The notes under the pieces are model-generated. The model ran no database searches. It saw only the letters and a program-made list of their open reading frames with translations, and was not told the origin of the DNA. 64,000 nt of DNA from Acholoe squamosa (lineage: Eukaryota > Annelida > Polychaeta > Phyllodocida > Polynoidae): the NCBI GenBank assembly GCA_949317995.1, contig OX439036.1:86775920-86839919 (forward strand). Direction: 5' to 3'. Of this stretch, positions 1-10,983 are shown piece after piece; position 1 is the stretch's first letter; the number at the start of each line of letters is the position of its first letter. The translations under genes and the position numbers were made by a program.

Positions 1-260
1 CCCCATCCCACTCCCCCTGCTCCTCCCACCTCCTTCTCCTTAGTATAATACACATCGTGCGGACGTGCATCTTCTGACTGACACTCCCCCCCCTATATTG
101 ACCAATGAGATTTGCCCATCCGTTCTACTAAGAGCCCAGCTATTCAGGGAGGATGGCTGGTTTGCTGAGATCTGCCTGTAGTGTAGGTACAAACACGGGC
201 AGCTAGTCAGCCTACCCTTGACATTCCTGCTCACCAGAGTACCACCTGTTGGCTAATCTG
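1..260. repeat. Dispersed repeat, first copy (related to 36.98-37.33 kb)
   Basis: A C-rich lead is followed by a segment around 42-170 that recurs at about 37,049-37,145. Shared blocks include AGTATAATACACAT, GCGGACGTGCATCT, CCAATGAGAT and TTCTACTAAGAGCCCAG, and both copies end with GCTGAGATCTGCCTGT followed by GTGTAGGTA. No terminal inverted repeat or target duplication was seen, so the repeat class is unknown. A CCAAT motif is present, but promoter function is not shown. Confidence 0.55.
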
Positions 261-354
261 ACAGACTTTAGGGAATCAGACACAGCTGATTGATTACTAG
301 GATAGGAATAAATACAGGACATGGTTTTTCTGTTTTGGAGCAGAAATATTTCAC

Positions 355-790
355 ATACCGTATTTCCTCGAATACAAGCCTGGCCCCAAATGTAAGCCTG
401 CCCCGTTTATAAGCCTGGTCAAAAGGGTCACTGGGTGTAATACAAGCCGGGCCCCGAATATAAGCCTGGATGTGGGACAGAAATACAATTGAGATCACTT
501 ATATTTGGTCATAATTTGACCTATAAGTGCGATATCTATGTATTCCCTGTGCAAATTAATCGTCAAATGATCAGGTAGACATATCTAAATTGGCATAAAG
601 TTATATCATGAGTGTCAGCATCAGGTAATATTGTTTAATGCCTAGGATAATTTACCACGAATCTTTTAAATATGGCAAATGAGCACAGTAATTTTGAGTA
701 AATCTTCTAGTGAAATGAATAAAAGCCTGCCTCAAATATAAGCCTGCCCCGGATGTAGGCCCTCTCCATTTCTTTGAACTATGCATATTT
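355..790. repeat. MITE-like cluster with repeated 'ataAGCCTG' blocks
   Basis: The stretch opens with TACCGTATTTCCTCGAATAC and holds several near-repeats of TATAAGCCTG at about 370-480 and 720-760. The ACCGTA opening resembles the TIR end of the other 'ataaggc' MITEs in this window. A matching right terminus was not found, so the element is probably degenerate. No coding sequence is supported. Confidence 0.4.
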
Positions 791-904
791 TCTCACCTAA
801 ACAATCCTCTAAGCTGCCCCCCTACTGCCCAGCCAACATCAGGTCACATATAAGTAACCCTCTGTGACCCATTCCACCCCCAATCCCTCCTACCTGCCAA
901 AAAT

Positions 905-1078
905 CGGGCTTCCCTAGCCCACTTAAAAGGGTCTATTTCTCCTCTTTCCTATCCCCTCGGATGTGTGTGGTGCACATATGCGCGGGCACCGGCACATTCC
1001 TCTGTGAAATGTAGTTCTCGCCATGAATATGACCTTAGCTGTCGAAATGGCGTTAAACACCTATTACTCACTCACTCA
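905..1078 (+). mobile_element. SINE-like retroposon, family I (head A, ACTC tail)
   Basis: This copy reads head to tail on the plus strand. The head starts CGGGCTTCCCTAGCCCAC and the element ends in a CTCACTCAC microsatellite tail. The 12-bp target-site duplication CCTGCCAAAAAT is at 893-904 and 1079-1090. The duplication length and simple-repeat 3' tail indicate target-primed retroposition. It has no ORF, and I see no clear pol III A/B boxes. Confidence 0.85.
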
Positions 1079-1416
1079 CCTGCCAAAAATATGTGCCAAA
1101 TCACCGCAACGCTACTTCCTAAGTAAGGGAGGCTAAGTGACACCAGTATCAGCCAATCAGCATCATCCCCTCCATCGTAACCATTTTCCAATATCTGACA
1201 TGCAGCAAGTAGGGGTGAAGGTGGGGGGTGGGGGGTAGTGTAAGGGAAAACTTCTCCATTCCACAGTACCCATTCAGGGGGCCAGCAAGAACCTTATACA
1301 TCTACAACAGTGTGCCAGCTGCTATGGTAAGATAATCCATCATTGTTATAACTACTTTAATACATGTGCTGGGGCATTATTTCAGTGTTCTGCTTTGCAA
1401 AAGTTTCATACCCTTT

Positions 1417-1592
1417 TAGGGAGCGTTCATTATTTATGGCAGGGGGGTGAGCAAATGAGGGGGGGGGTCAAAATTTTTAGGGGTATTCAGAGGGGGGGGG
1501 GTCATTTTTTTTTCAGCCTATTGTGAGAGGGGGGGGTCATTTTTTTTCAACCTATTCCTGAGGGGCGGCGCAATTCCTTTTTTTGGGGTATT
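1417..1592. repeat. G-rich MITE-like repeat (GGGAGCGTTCATTATTTATGGC end)
   Basis: The block begins AGGGAGCGTTCATTATTTAT and continues with poly-G runs separated by TCATTTTTTTT and CAACCTATTC. The same sequence occurs reversed at 5,921-6,077, ending ATAAATAATGAACGCTCCCT. Shorter relatives with GTGGTCATTATTTATCA occur near 10.0 and 27.65 kb. Only one terminus is sharp. Confidence 0.5.
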
Positions 1593-1785
1593 CGCCAACA
1601 CAATGTAAAATTTCACAACACAACACGATTTTTTTTCGCGACACGTCGCGAAGTTCACAATTCTCCACCAAGTAATAGTACTTGTTAATGATTGCAGCCA
1701 CAATTTTGCCCAACATTTTCTTATTACCTATCATTCATATCCATTTAATCATGTTGGTGCAAACTATAAAAACAGATTAATTGGT

Positions 1786-1852
1786 CGTAATAACAAAGGG
1801 CGACGGTGCGTCTCTGTCCGGAGACCCAAGGCCCTCGGTCCGAGGGCTGGGC
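1786..1852. repeat. Left arm of inverted repeat bracketing integrase/LTR fragment
   Basis: The reverse complement of this arm closely matches 3,361-3,424. The best core is GGACCGAGGGCCTTGGGT, followed by similar AGAGAC...CCCTTTGTT sequence. The arms are about 65 bp and imperfect. They could be termini of a foldback or DNA element that holds the retroelement fragment, or two opposed copies of another repeat. Confidence 0.5.
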
Positions 1853-1876
1853 CAGTAGTACAGGAGAGAAAGAATT

Positions 1877-2884
1877 GTGCCAATGAAAGGAACTGAGTTC
1901 CCCGACCGTCCTTGGTCTCGAATTGCTGCTGACTTCTGTTATCATGTTGGAACAAACTACCTAGTAGTTGTTGACTACTATTTAAGGGATATTGAGACAA
2001 GCAAAGTCACTAAAGGAGTTGACGCCGCAGAGACTGTCGCCAAACTTAAGAAAATATTTGTTCATCAGGGCATCCCCGTTATACTTGTCACAGACAATGG
2101 ACCTCAGTTCAGTGCAAGAGACTTTGCAAACTTTGTAGATGAGTGGAAATTTGTGCATGTAACATCTTTGCTGAGATATCCACAGTCAAATGGTGAGGCC
2201 GAGCGAGCCGTACAGACAGTCAGAGGTATTCTCAACAAAGCTACTGATGTGGACTTAGCATTATTAATGTACCGAAACACACCACTCCATAATGGCTTCT
2301 CACCAGCGCAACTAAATATGGGCAGGAAATTAAAGACCAGAGTCCCCTGCTATCCATCTGAACTCTTACCAAGCACACCAGACCCGGTTGTTGTACGAAA
2401 AAAGGAGAGGATGTACAGAGCCAGTATGAAACTGAACTATGACCAACGACACCGTGTGAAAGAAGCCGGAGAGTTATCAGCAGGTGACAAAGTGTGGCTC
2501 CCTGATCTCAAGACTCATGGCACAATTGTAGGCAAAGCCAATGGACCGAGATCATATGTCATCTCAACCCCAACAGGCCTCCTGAGGCAAAACCGCCGTA
2601 TGACTAGAAATGTTGGACTACCACCTGCTACACTACCAATACCAGGTCCACCTAATACAGGACCTATTCCAGCAGTTCATCCTCCTACACCAAGACGTGA
2701 CATACCATCACATGCAGTCACCCCTAGGGTTGACTCACCTGACAAACCAACACTGAGGATTGATCAGCCGGGTACCCCTTCATATGTGAATGAACCTGAT
2801 GACCCGCCAGGGGCTGATATTACTGAGCCTCGTAGGTCTGGGAGAGCCAGATCTGCACCTAAGCGTCTGATTGAAAACATGTGA
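1877..2884 (+). CDS. Ty3/gypsy-type integrase, 5'-truncated pol fragment
   Basis: An open frame of 335 codons encodes the core and C-terminus of an LTR-retrotransposon integrase, the enzyme that joins element cDNA into chromosomes. The catalytic triad is visible: Asp19 in the AADF context, Asp73 in VTDNGPQF, and Glu109 in SNGEAER, giving the DD35E spacing. A chromatin/GPY-type region near residue 225 is followed by a Pro/Thr-rich tail to the stop. Protease, reverse transcriptase, RNase H and the integrase zinc-binding domain are missing upstream, so this is a 5'-truncated copy despite the intact frame. About 230 bp downstream come a polypurine tract and a 3' LTR. The ATG is only the first in-frame Met in the fragment. 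The family call is firm; activity is unlikely. Confidence 0.85.
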   Translation: MPMKGTEFPDRPWSRIAADFCYHVGTNYLVVVDYYLRDIETSKVTKGVDAAETVAKLKKIFVHQGIPVILVTDNGPQFSARDFANFVDEWKFVHVTSLLRYPQSNGEAERAVQTVRGILNKATDVDLALLMYRNTPLHNGFSPAQLNMGRKLKTRVPCYPSELLPSTPDPVVVRKKERMYRASMKLNYDQRHRVKEAGELSAGDKVWLPDLKTHGTIVGKANGPRSYVISTPTGLLRQNRRMTRNVGLPPATLPIPGPPNTGPIPAVHPPTPRRDIPSHAVTPRVDSPDKPTLRIDQPGTPSYVNEPDDPPGADITEPRRSGRARSAPKRLIENM

Positions 2885-3103
2885 AAGACTCAATGAGATA
2901 TCAGTTTAGTTTAACTTGAGAGATAATTTCATAGCAAGATACTAGCTATAATCATGTTCTTATTTGGTTGATAAGTATTATTCATTCATGAACATTTCAA
3001 GACAAAGAGATTGATAAGTGAGCTACTCATTTTGATCGATAGGTATTATTCATCTATGAACATTTCAAGACAAAGAGACTAACAAGTGAACTTCTCATTT
3101 TCC

Positions 3104-3117
3104 AAAAAAAAGGGAGA
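3104..3117 (+). other. Polypurine tract
   Basis: An uninterrupted purine run (A8 then GGGAGA) lies immediately before the TGTGG start of the LTR. This is the standard position for the plus-strand primer of an LTR retroelement. Confidence 0.75.
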
Positions 3118-3343
3118 TGTGGTATGACCGGTATGCCTATATGGTGCTGCCACCAGTGACTGTGTGGGGAACTAAAAAGTAAAGTGAGTGGGTTGAGTGG
3201 GACACAACTTTGGGGGTTTAGGAAGCAGAGATCAGCATGTCAACATGTGGCTGAAACTGAATTTGTAACACTACAAGTCTACTCTACATTAAAGAACTTC
3301 AAGAACTAATCTTCTAAATGTTTGCTCAATAGAGTATCCAACA
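3118..3343 (+). mobile_element. 3' LTR of the Ty3/gypsy fragment
   Basis: This 226-bp segment starts TGTGGTATGACC right after the polypurine tract and ends ATCCAACA, giving TGT...ACA termini. An ATTAAA poly(A)-like signal lies near 3,288. No 5' LTR copy was found in the window, so the boundaries rest on the termini and the tract. Confidence 0.7.
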
Positions 3344-3360
3344 ATTGCCGAAGGCGATCA

Positions 3361-3424
3361 GCCCAGCCTGAGGACCGAGGGCCTTGGGTTTCTGGAAGAG
3401 ACAAACCGGAGCCCTTTGTTTACG
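3361..3424. repeat. Right arm of inverted repeat bracketing integrase/LTR fragment
   Basis: This is the inverted match of 1,786-1,852. It starts 18 bp beyond the end of the LTR. See the left arm entry for the shared core. Confidence 0.5.
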
Positions 3425-3909
3425 TTCTGACACGAGAAAAAGCTTTGATTTTCCTTAAAATAATTCACAAATAAGACAGAAAAGCCACAAACAGGAAGTG
3501 AGACCGGAAGTGCTTTTATGGGTCCCCTGACCCAACATGTGCTCTCAACCAATCAGATTGCAGGAAAGGCGACCCAACTGCACTCGAGTGTTAGAACAAC
3601 TTGCTTACATCACTAGACCTGGTGCTCCTTTAGACGTTGCTTAAAGGTGCTCATGATTATATTTTTAAAATTCAATAGTACCTCCCATATATAACGTGTG
3701 ATTTGTGGATAAGGCACACTGTAGGAGCAAATTCAAAAGATCAAATGAGAATATGAAGTTGGCTCCAGAAATTCCAAAAACATTCTTGGGAGATACTCTC
3801 ATACTCCATTATTATTGCTCCCATGCTGTACTACTTAACTAATGTGGTACAGTAATAAAAATGTATTCTCTTGCATGAAGTTTGTATTTAGGAATGTTTT
3901 AGTCCTGAC

Positions 3910-4510
3910 TACCATAACGTCTTGCATATAAGGCGTGTCTTAGGCCTATGTGCGAATCAGAGCCCAGGTGCGCCTTATAGGATCAGCCTGAGTTAAGGGC
4001 ACATCTTATACGTGGGGTTTATTCAAATATCATTTGATACATAAAATGATTTACCCTGAAAAACATTTAAATAGCCCCCCACCTCCATCAAACCTATGGG
4101 TAAAGCTAATGAATGCTGTAAAGGTGTTGGGCAGTATCAGCTCCCCTCCAACCCTACCAGTACTCTATGGTGGCCATAGCTTTTCACACCTTCCCATGTG
4201 ACACTCACACCATCCAATGCCACCCTCACTCCATCCCATGCCGCCCTCACACCCTCCAATGTCGCGGTAACACCTTAGCAAGGCTTTCCCCACAACTTAG
4301 GCCTATTCAATGTACATGTAGGTTGGCTTTTACCAAGGGAGGCTATGTCTTACAGCATATGTCAAAAGGTTGGGGTGCACCTTATACAAGGGTTTTTTAA
4401 AATATTAATCCAGAAGCAGCAGGTGTGCCTTATATGCAAAACACACATCCCTGAGTTAGGGGTGCACCTTATACATGAGCTCCGCCTTATATATGCGGGA
4501 GATTACGGTA
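3910..4510. mobile_element. MITE, 'ataaggcgc' family, about 600 bp
   Basis: The left end TACCATAACGTCTTGCATAT and right end ATATATGCGGGAGATTACGG are imperfect inverted repeats, with TA at both edges. Internal blocks repeat GTGCACCTTATAC. The same ends occur at 28.55-28.82 and 50.01-50.21 kb. TA flanks and short TIRs suggest a Tc1/mariner- or pogo-type non-autonomous element. No transposase is present. Confidence 0.6.
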
Positions 4511-5090
4511 AACTTCATTTTCAATAATCTTGGTGGCCAAAAGAGATCGCAAAGCACATTTTTCTGTAATTCCAATTACCATTTTCTTATTCCATGTACC
4601 GGGTAATTAGTTCAGGGTGTCAGGAGCAGTGAACCATTATCAAATCACCTTATCATCTTATATCTGGCACAAGGGTCTTCTGTCAAGAAAGAGAGAATGG
4701 TAAACATTCTCCAATCTGTTGTGGACCATCAGAGTAGATGACAGCAGTGGCTTCCTAGAAGTATACATAGAAAAGCATGTCTCTTGAGCTGAGAGGTGCC
4801 AGCAAAGTTCTCAGTGGTAAAAAAGTCACCTACTATAATCACAGCAACTACTGATCAGAACCTCCAGTTTCTAACCCTTAGTTTCACTTTTGAAATCAAT
4901 GCTTTTGCGATTGATATCCATCACACCTACTAAATTAATGTTAAAAAATGAGATCAGAATGAAATTGAAACACTAGAAAAATCTCAAAAAGTTTGTCTTT
5001 GTATGCGCAAATTTTGAAAAAGACAGCTGCAAGTGCTTCAATCACTACAGTTAGTCAGGAATAGGTTGCATGATTTAGCTGGCTAAGACA
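4511..5090. other. Intergenic, nothing recognised
   Basis: A+T-rich sequence with no supported exon, repeat terminus or RNA gene. Confidence 0.5.
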
Positions 5091-5095
5091 TCCTG

Positions 5096-5435
5096 TATTT
5101 CCCTGTGTATTACTAAAAGCCTGTACGGGCTTGTAAACACACTTAAGTGACAAATTTACCAGGATTATAAACAGGGCAGGCTTATACACAGGGCAGGCTT
5201 ATATTTCTCTACATGAAATAATGAGGGAGTGGCAAACAGTTTGCTCAAGACTTATCTATGGTTTGTACATCATTCTTTAGACATTTTCTATAATCCTTTA
5301 TCTTTCTTTGCATGAAATATAAGGGTGGCGGAAATTGATATAGCTGAAAAAACATATAAACACCATATGTTGAAGTATGGTAATGGTCCAAAATGTTTTT
5401 TCATTGAGCACAGAGGCCATACACAGGGAAATATA
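5096..5435. mobile_element. MITE with TTTCCCTGTGTAT inverted termini
   Basis: The left end TATTTCCCTGTGTATTA is mirrored at the right end as ATACACAGGGAAATATA. Internal GGCAGGCTTATA motifs are related to the 'aagcctg' repeats at 0.36-0.79 kb. The length is about 340 bp with TA edges. It is non-coding. Confidence 0.6.
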
Positions 5436-5920
5436 GTACCCACTTAAACTGCATCAGTGGTGGCCCATGCTAGTGCCCCCTATGGAGGAGCCTTCAAAAT
5501 AGGTACTTTTTATACAGATGTCAATCAATCAATGGCAGGGTATTCACATTTCAATTTTTCAAAAGATCGGAACCATTTTGAAAAAGGCTTTGCATTTATA
5601 CTATATGAAAGCTGGCTAACGGCTGATAGCTTTTACGACATTCTACAACGGCCACCCCATTTTTAACATAATAATTGGAATGGTTTAAATTCAGGTAGAA
5701 TACACTTTAGCTGGCGCACATCTTGCTGCGCATTAGGATTAGCATAGGGTTAGCATTAGGGTAGCTAAAGGGTTCACTTAATTCAGCACCGGCTAAAGTG
5801 CATTAGTCTCTCAATTTCTCCTAATATGACAGGAATGAAGAGACCTGATGTACACAGACTTTGTTGAACATGGTTAAATGTATAAGGTAATGTGATGGCA
5901 ATCATTTTCTTTCAATCAGT

Positions 5921-6077
5921 TCTAAGGGGGGGGGTCATTTTTTTTCAACCCATTCCTAAGGGGGGGGGGGTCACTTTTTTTCAACCTATTCCCAGGGGGG
6001 GGGTAATTTTTTTTTGACGTATTCGTTCTGCCAGATTGGCACCCCCCCCCTGCCATAAATAATGAACGCTCCCTTAT
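5921..6077. repeat. G-rich MITE-like repeat, reverse orientation copy
   Basis: Poly-G runs separated by TCATTTTTTTT and CAACC(C/T)ATTC end in CCATAAATAATGAACGCTCC. This is the reverse-oriented counterpart of the 1,417-1,592 copy. Confidence 0.5.
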
Positions 6078-7860
6078 AGTTTATATTTCTGAACAATGTG
6101 ATTTTCCTGAACAAAGTGATTTTCTCCTCGTCTTTCCAGCCTACAAAGAATCTGAGACCAGGAAAAAAATGTAAAAGGACATTCAACAGACATGGAGCAA
6201 TAGGATATATTGAGGATTCTAAATAAAGCATCCTGTGTGATGGGTCAAGGGATAGACAGGGACAGTGAGGGTATAGGAGAGAGGGAATGGAAAAGTTGTA
6301 ACTGAGGAATAACAGTGATCGTAAGAATAATGGTGAAAGTCTGGCGTCCATTGTTCCCAGTGAATCCCCGTTTCTTTATAGTAGATTTTTAATAGTATGA
6401 TTCTCATCCCAATTGTGTGAGAGCTGGCAACCCTGGTCAAACTACCAGTAATTTGAGCTGCAAAACACGTATCTGCTGAAGTAAGTTAGTTACAGTTTTG
6501 ACCACTAGTGGTAGCACTGGCGGTCAGGCAGTCCCTATGGATGGGGATTGTAGAGATAACCAAGACTGATTTAACTGAGTTATTGTTAATTTCAGAGAAA
6601 TCTATATACAGAGAAAGAAATCGTCCTAGCCAACCCACCCCCCCCCCATGATATGACACATGTGGTGCCACCTTATCCTCGTGGCAGAACTGTGAACTAC
6701 CAGTACCCAACTATACCACAAAATGGCAGCACCCCTAAATAGTCCTAGCGCCTGATCCTTGGAAGTGCACTGCGCTCTGTATTCCCGCCCTTTCTCACCC
6801 TTCACGGCCGGATAACACAGACACAGTCTGGCCTAAGCCCTTGTCCATGTGTGTATACATGTGTTAGAGAGCCAAAGGGTGCATTCTGCTGCATTTTGAG
6901 GATAGATGATACATTCTGTAGGACCCAGTAATAGTCTATTATAAAGGTAAGAAGACCTTATATAAACCTAGGTGACCTATGGACTATTGAAGGGCCTAAT
7001 TGATAAAATCTTGGGGGTGGGGTGGGCTAAAGGGCATTCTCTCTAATAAAATCTTGAAGTATTAGATTCTATCAGGCATGGGATATTTCAAGAAACATGA
7101 ATATTATGGATATGGACCTAACCATCCACAGCATCCTAGAAAACCCCATAGGTCCCCCCCTTGCTCTTATGGAAAATTCTGAAAATTTAGATTTAAAATG
7201 GTGCATTTTGCAGTTTTAAGAGAGTGATTGAAGAGGACAGTGACAACTGTGCTGAAGTCATATATTTTTGGAAAAAGTTGGGGGGGGGGGACATAGTCTT
7301 GCCCCCCCCCCCCAACATGAAATTTGGGGGGAGGCATGTGCCTCCTTCCCCCCCCCCCCGTTCTGCTGACACTGGAGTTCTAGCCAGTTTGCCACCCATG
7401 GTGGTTATGCTGCCTGCTTCTGTGTAGGCGGGAACGGTGCAGCACTGCGCCGTTGCCATAGTTACGTCATAGGGCAGTGCACGTACAAGGACTTCTGTTT
7501 TAGCAGGGGTTATTAGAAATTATCCCCAGTCAATATTTTTCTTTAACATCTCCATTTGGCAACTTTATAATCAAGGGCTTTCTATTATTTCCACAGTGCT
7601 GTGTCAGATTTATGTGAGGCAAAGTGAATGTTCATCAGTCAGTGATTCGCACATATAGAAGGGGTTTCAGGCAGCCAGGTACCCATGGCCATGGGTTTTT
7701 ACTGCCACTTAAAATTCTCATATCAAAAAGGGTTGGATAGCCCATGGATGGTACATCTACATTGGAACTAGAATGGTTTCTAACATCTGTTAATTGCTGG
7801 GGGGTTAACTTTCCATGCTTTTTTTTTTAAGAAATTTAAAAAAGAATTATGATAAAAATA
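6078..7860. other. Intergenic with homopolymer G/C runs
   Basis: No supported gene. The notable content is a cluster of poly-G and poly-C runs at about 7,278-7,360. Short reading frames here lack splice context or recognisable domains. Confidence 0.5.
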
Positions 7861-7865
7861 CATAA

Positions 7866-7990
7866 GCAAATGTCCACAACCCATGAATAATTTCGCATCA
7901 TATTCACAGAGGTGAATAAGGCCTCATTGAATACGGACGCCTCACCTCTGTGAATATGATGCGAAATTATTCACGGGAGTGGACATTTGC
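7866..7990. mobile_element. Foldback / MITE hairpin (GCAAATGTCCAC arms)
   Basis: Two nearly perfect inverted arms of about 50 bp (GCAAATGTCCAC...CACAGAGGTGA and its mirror) are separated by about 25 bp. A related but longer-looped element is at 43,834-43,985. As RNA or single-stranded DNA it would fold into a long hairpin. Confidence 0.75.
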
Positions 7991-8199
7991 ATTTACTATA
8001 TGGCCCTACGGGATGAATTTGCTTTAAAATCAAGAAACACAACCATATTTACTGTTTTTCAACGTGTGGAGTCATCTCGATTTGTTTTCGTCCGCCATGA
8101 CAGCTTGCTCGACGGAAGTAGGTCACTTGATACAGAACTAGCCGCTACTTTTAGTTTCGATATAAATGTTCCTTGCACAGGGCAATATCTTCTTTTTTA

Positions 8200-8387
8200 G
8201 TGAGTGAGTGAGTGAGTAATAGATGTTTTACGCCATTTCGACAGCTAAGGTCATATTCATGGCGAGAATTACATTACACAATTTCACAGGGGAATGTGTC
8301 AGTGCCCGCGCATATGTGCACCACACACATCCCGAGGGGATAGGAAAGAGAAGAAATAGACCCTTTTAAGTGGGCTAGGGAGGCCCG
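8200..8387 (-). mobile_element. SINE-like retroposon, family I
   Basis: This copy starts with the (GTGA)n tail complement and GTAATAGATGTTTTACGCC and ends with the head complement AAGTGGGCTAGGGAGGCCCG. It is minus-sense if the microsatellite is the 3' tail. No clean target duplication was found here, unlike its siblings. Confidence 0.8.
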
Positions 8388-9095
8388 ACAGATGTATCAA
8401 AAAGATGGTACATATGAATGTCAAGTTGTGCATCCTACACAGGAGTAGGTCCAGAATTTTCAGAAGGAAGGTGGTCAACAATTGACATGCCAGAGGTACG
8501 ATGGAGGTGGTGTGGGATATCTCTGAGAATATTTTTGAAAACTGGAAGGCATACTGTGCACATACATTCTCATTGATTCTGAGGTCTCCACTGAGAAATT
8601 TGTACACATAATTGAGGGCAAATTCATGTTTTTTTCTTCAAAGGTGTGTCCAGGGAGGGACAATGAGAAAAGAAGGGGACCATAGCCAAGAGAAATTTAG
8701 AAAATCTTTTAAAAAATTTCATGTAAAACACTATTTTCGGGGAGAAATTCTTCCAGTTTTGGAGAGCTTAGAATGTCAGAAATGCATAAGAGTGCTTTAG
8801 GAATGTGTGAGACCATGAAAAAGGGACAAAATGTTTGAGTGTCACATGAACTGCATGAGACTTGGCAACCCTATTTATAAGGCCTTTTTGAAATATCTTG
8901 TGCAAAGCTTAAATAGTCGCCTTGACCCCAGACGGCGTAACAAGCACTTGCACGCCCTCTATATATCACACCATATATGCGGCCGCACCAGGCTGTGTGT
9001 GTCAGTCACAGAGCAGCCAGCACAGGGTTCACATCACCCAAATAGGTCAAGATGGCCAGTGTTGTCTAATGATGAGTCTATGAAGGTCACCCCCT
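8388..9095. other. Intergenic between two SINE-like copies
   Basis: No supported gene or repeat terminus. Confidence 0.45.
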
Positions 9096-9108
9096 TTTCC
9101 CAGTTATA

Positions 9109-9294
9109 GTGAGTGAGAGTGAGTAATAGATGTTTAACGCCATTTCGACAGCTGAGGTCACATTCATGGCGAGAACTACATTACACAATTTCACAGAGGA
9201 ATGTGTCAGTGCCCGCACATATGTGCACCACACACATCCTGAGGGGATAGGAAAGAGGAAAAATAGACCCTTTTAAGTGGGCTAGGGAGGCCCG
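9109..9294 (-). mobile_element. SINE-like retroposon, family I, with TSD
   Basis: The structure matches the 8.2-kb copy. The 13-bp target duplication TTTCCCAGTTATA is exact at 9,096-9,108 and 9,295-9,307, so both ends of the element are defined. Confidence 0.9.
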
Positions 9295-9307
9295 TTTCCC
9301 AGTTATA

Positions 9308-10011
9308 TTTCTCCTATTAAACCTGGAGCACTTTTGAGCACTCTTAGTGATTTGAATGCATAATGTCTTGCACTATTGATATGTAGAAATAATTTCAAAA
9401 GAGACTCTCACATTAATTTGTAAAATCAATTTTGATTTGGCTAATTATCAAATTTTGGGCAGCCAACTGTCAACTGACATCCTCATCTATATTGAACTAT
9501 TTTCATAGACAGGTATAAAACACATATCAGACATACACAGACAATGGTGGCCAACATGACTACAATCATCTGTTCTTTGGAATACCCTTTACTTGTCTGT
9601 ATTAGGCTTGAAAAATGCAAACTCTGCAGTGACCGTTACCGCATGGGTGCCGTATTTACGGCCATCCCTCCCCACTCACCCTCCAGAGGGCGTACTGCTT
9701 GCTGCGTCGTCTGCCTTGACCCTGTGTACTTGACAGTGAACACTGTGGAAACAAGCTACGCTTGCTATGCATAAGCGGTTGACTCTGCTAAAGCTGATTA
9801 TGGTGGTGTGACCCATTCATGAGCTCTAATGTCCTGATATTTGTGCCACAACCCTGCTGTGTGGTTACTGTGTGGTCAGTCTCCACACGGTCATCCTGTA
9901 GGGTCACCCTCAGGTGACCTCGTTGTATGTCATACAATCATACTTAGATATTTAAAGGCAAAACCATTATAACAAGAGATCAAAGCCAGTTGACCTTTTA
10001 TCTCAACTTTA
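9308..10011. other. Intergenic, nothing recognised
   Basis: Short frames only. No domain, splice-site pair or repeat terminus was seen. Confidence 0.45.
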
Positions 10012-10087
10012 GAGGGTGGTCATCATTCATCAAGGGGGTGGCGAGATTTTGCGCAACCCCCTGTTGAACAATAATGACCATTCCCTT
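10012..10087. repeat. Short MITE (GGTGGTCATCATTCATCA ends)
   Basis: A 76-bp block with inverted ends AGGGTGGTCATCATTCATCA and AACAATAATGACCATTCCCT. It is related to the GGGAGTGGTCATTATTTATC block at about 27.65 kb. Confidence 0.5.
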
Positions 10088-10392
10088 ATTGCTTTTTTAG
10101 TGGTTATACTCAGTAATCTGGCTTTTCATACTGCATGTCAAAATTTGTGTGGCCTATTTTCCAATTCCCTGTGATTTGGCAAAACTTTCAAATTCCCTGT
10201 GTTTTTGTCATTTTCCCTGTTTTTCCCTGTCAGTGGGGACCCTAAAATGTGCTAGAATGTCCACCTTCCTGTATTGACATACAATGGCCATCATTTCCTA
10301 AAGGAAATATGGCAATTAGAGCCTTACTTTAATTGAGTGCTTTTAGTGTAGATTTCATTTATGAAGTCTTTTTGTCTGATTTTTGAATCTTT

Positions 10393-10661
10393 TGTAGGGG
10401 CTGGCATCGTTGTTTTTATACTAGTGCAGATCATCCGAGAGATGTGCTCGTGTGTTGCTTGTTCCTTCTATGCCAACCGTTTGGTACAAGAGGGGGCAGC
10501 ACCACGCCTACTAAGGAGCCGGACGATTGGCAGAAGGGGACGTGATCTCGTCCAGTCCAGACATGTTGATAGTCCTTCTCAGGAACCAATAAAGGCCATC
10601 CAGATGGAAAGTTAAGGGCTTTGCCCAACTCAAACCTCGCGTGTTGTGTGTTGCTTATAGT
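10393..10661 (+). mobile_element. 5' LTR of the gag-pro retroelement
   Basis: This segment starts TGTAGGGGCTGGCATCG and ends GTTGCTTATAGT. It is a shorter variant of LTRs at 20,388-21,164, 23,472-23,779 and 24,402-24,709. It lacks two blocks of roughly 13 and 20 bp present in those copies, but shares the CCAATAAAGGCCATCC region, which contains an AATAAA poly(A) signal. Similarity to the downstream LTRs stops at TATAGT, which defines the end. The 3' terminus is not a canonical CA, so the exact edges could shift by a few bases. No target duplication pairs it with the 20-21 kb LTR. Confidence 0.75.
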
Positions 10662-10983
10662 CGGCTGGTGTACAGAGAACATTCTCAACACCTCGTTTGA
10701 TGGCCGAACCCACGACGATTGGAGATGGGGTCGTGAAACTGTATCTTGAGTACCCCTAGCCATACGGCCTCTTATACCGCTCTGCTTGGTGGGCTGATTA
10801 AACCTGCTGGGTTGGCCTTGAGCCATTTGTCTTACTAGTAGGCGTGGACTAGAAGCTGGTATTTCTGTGGGCGCCTCTAGCGTTATGAAGACTCCGAAGG
10901 CCCAAAGTCCTATCCAAAGGACAGGAACGCCAACCGAGCATGGGGTACAAAAAAGTACCTGAGTAAGGCAAAATCAACCTTTA

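Noticed and set aside
905-1078. tRNA gene or tRNA-derived head in the SINE-like elements
   Set aside because: No convincing A and B boxes or cloverleaf could be drawn by eye; the origin of the head is left open.
10361-10615. 84-codon frame over the 5' LTR
   Set aside because: It is the LTR read in one frame; equivalents in other LTR copies shift frame through indels.
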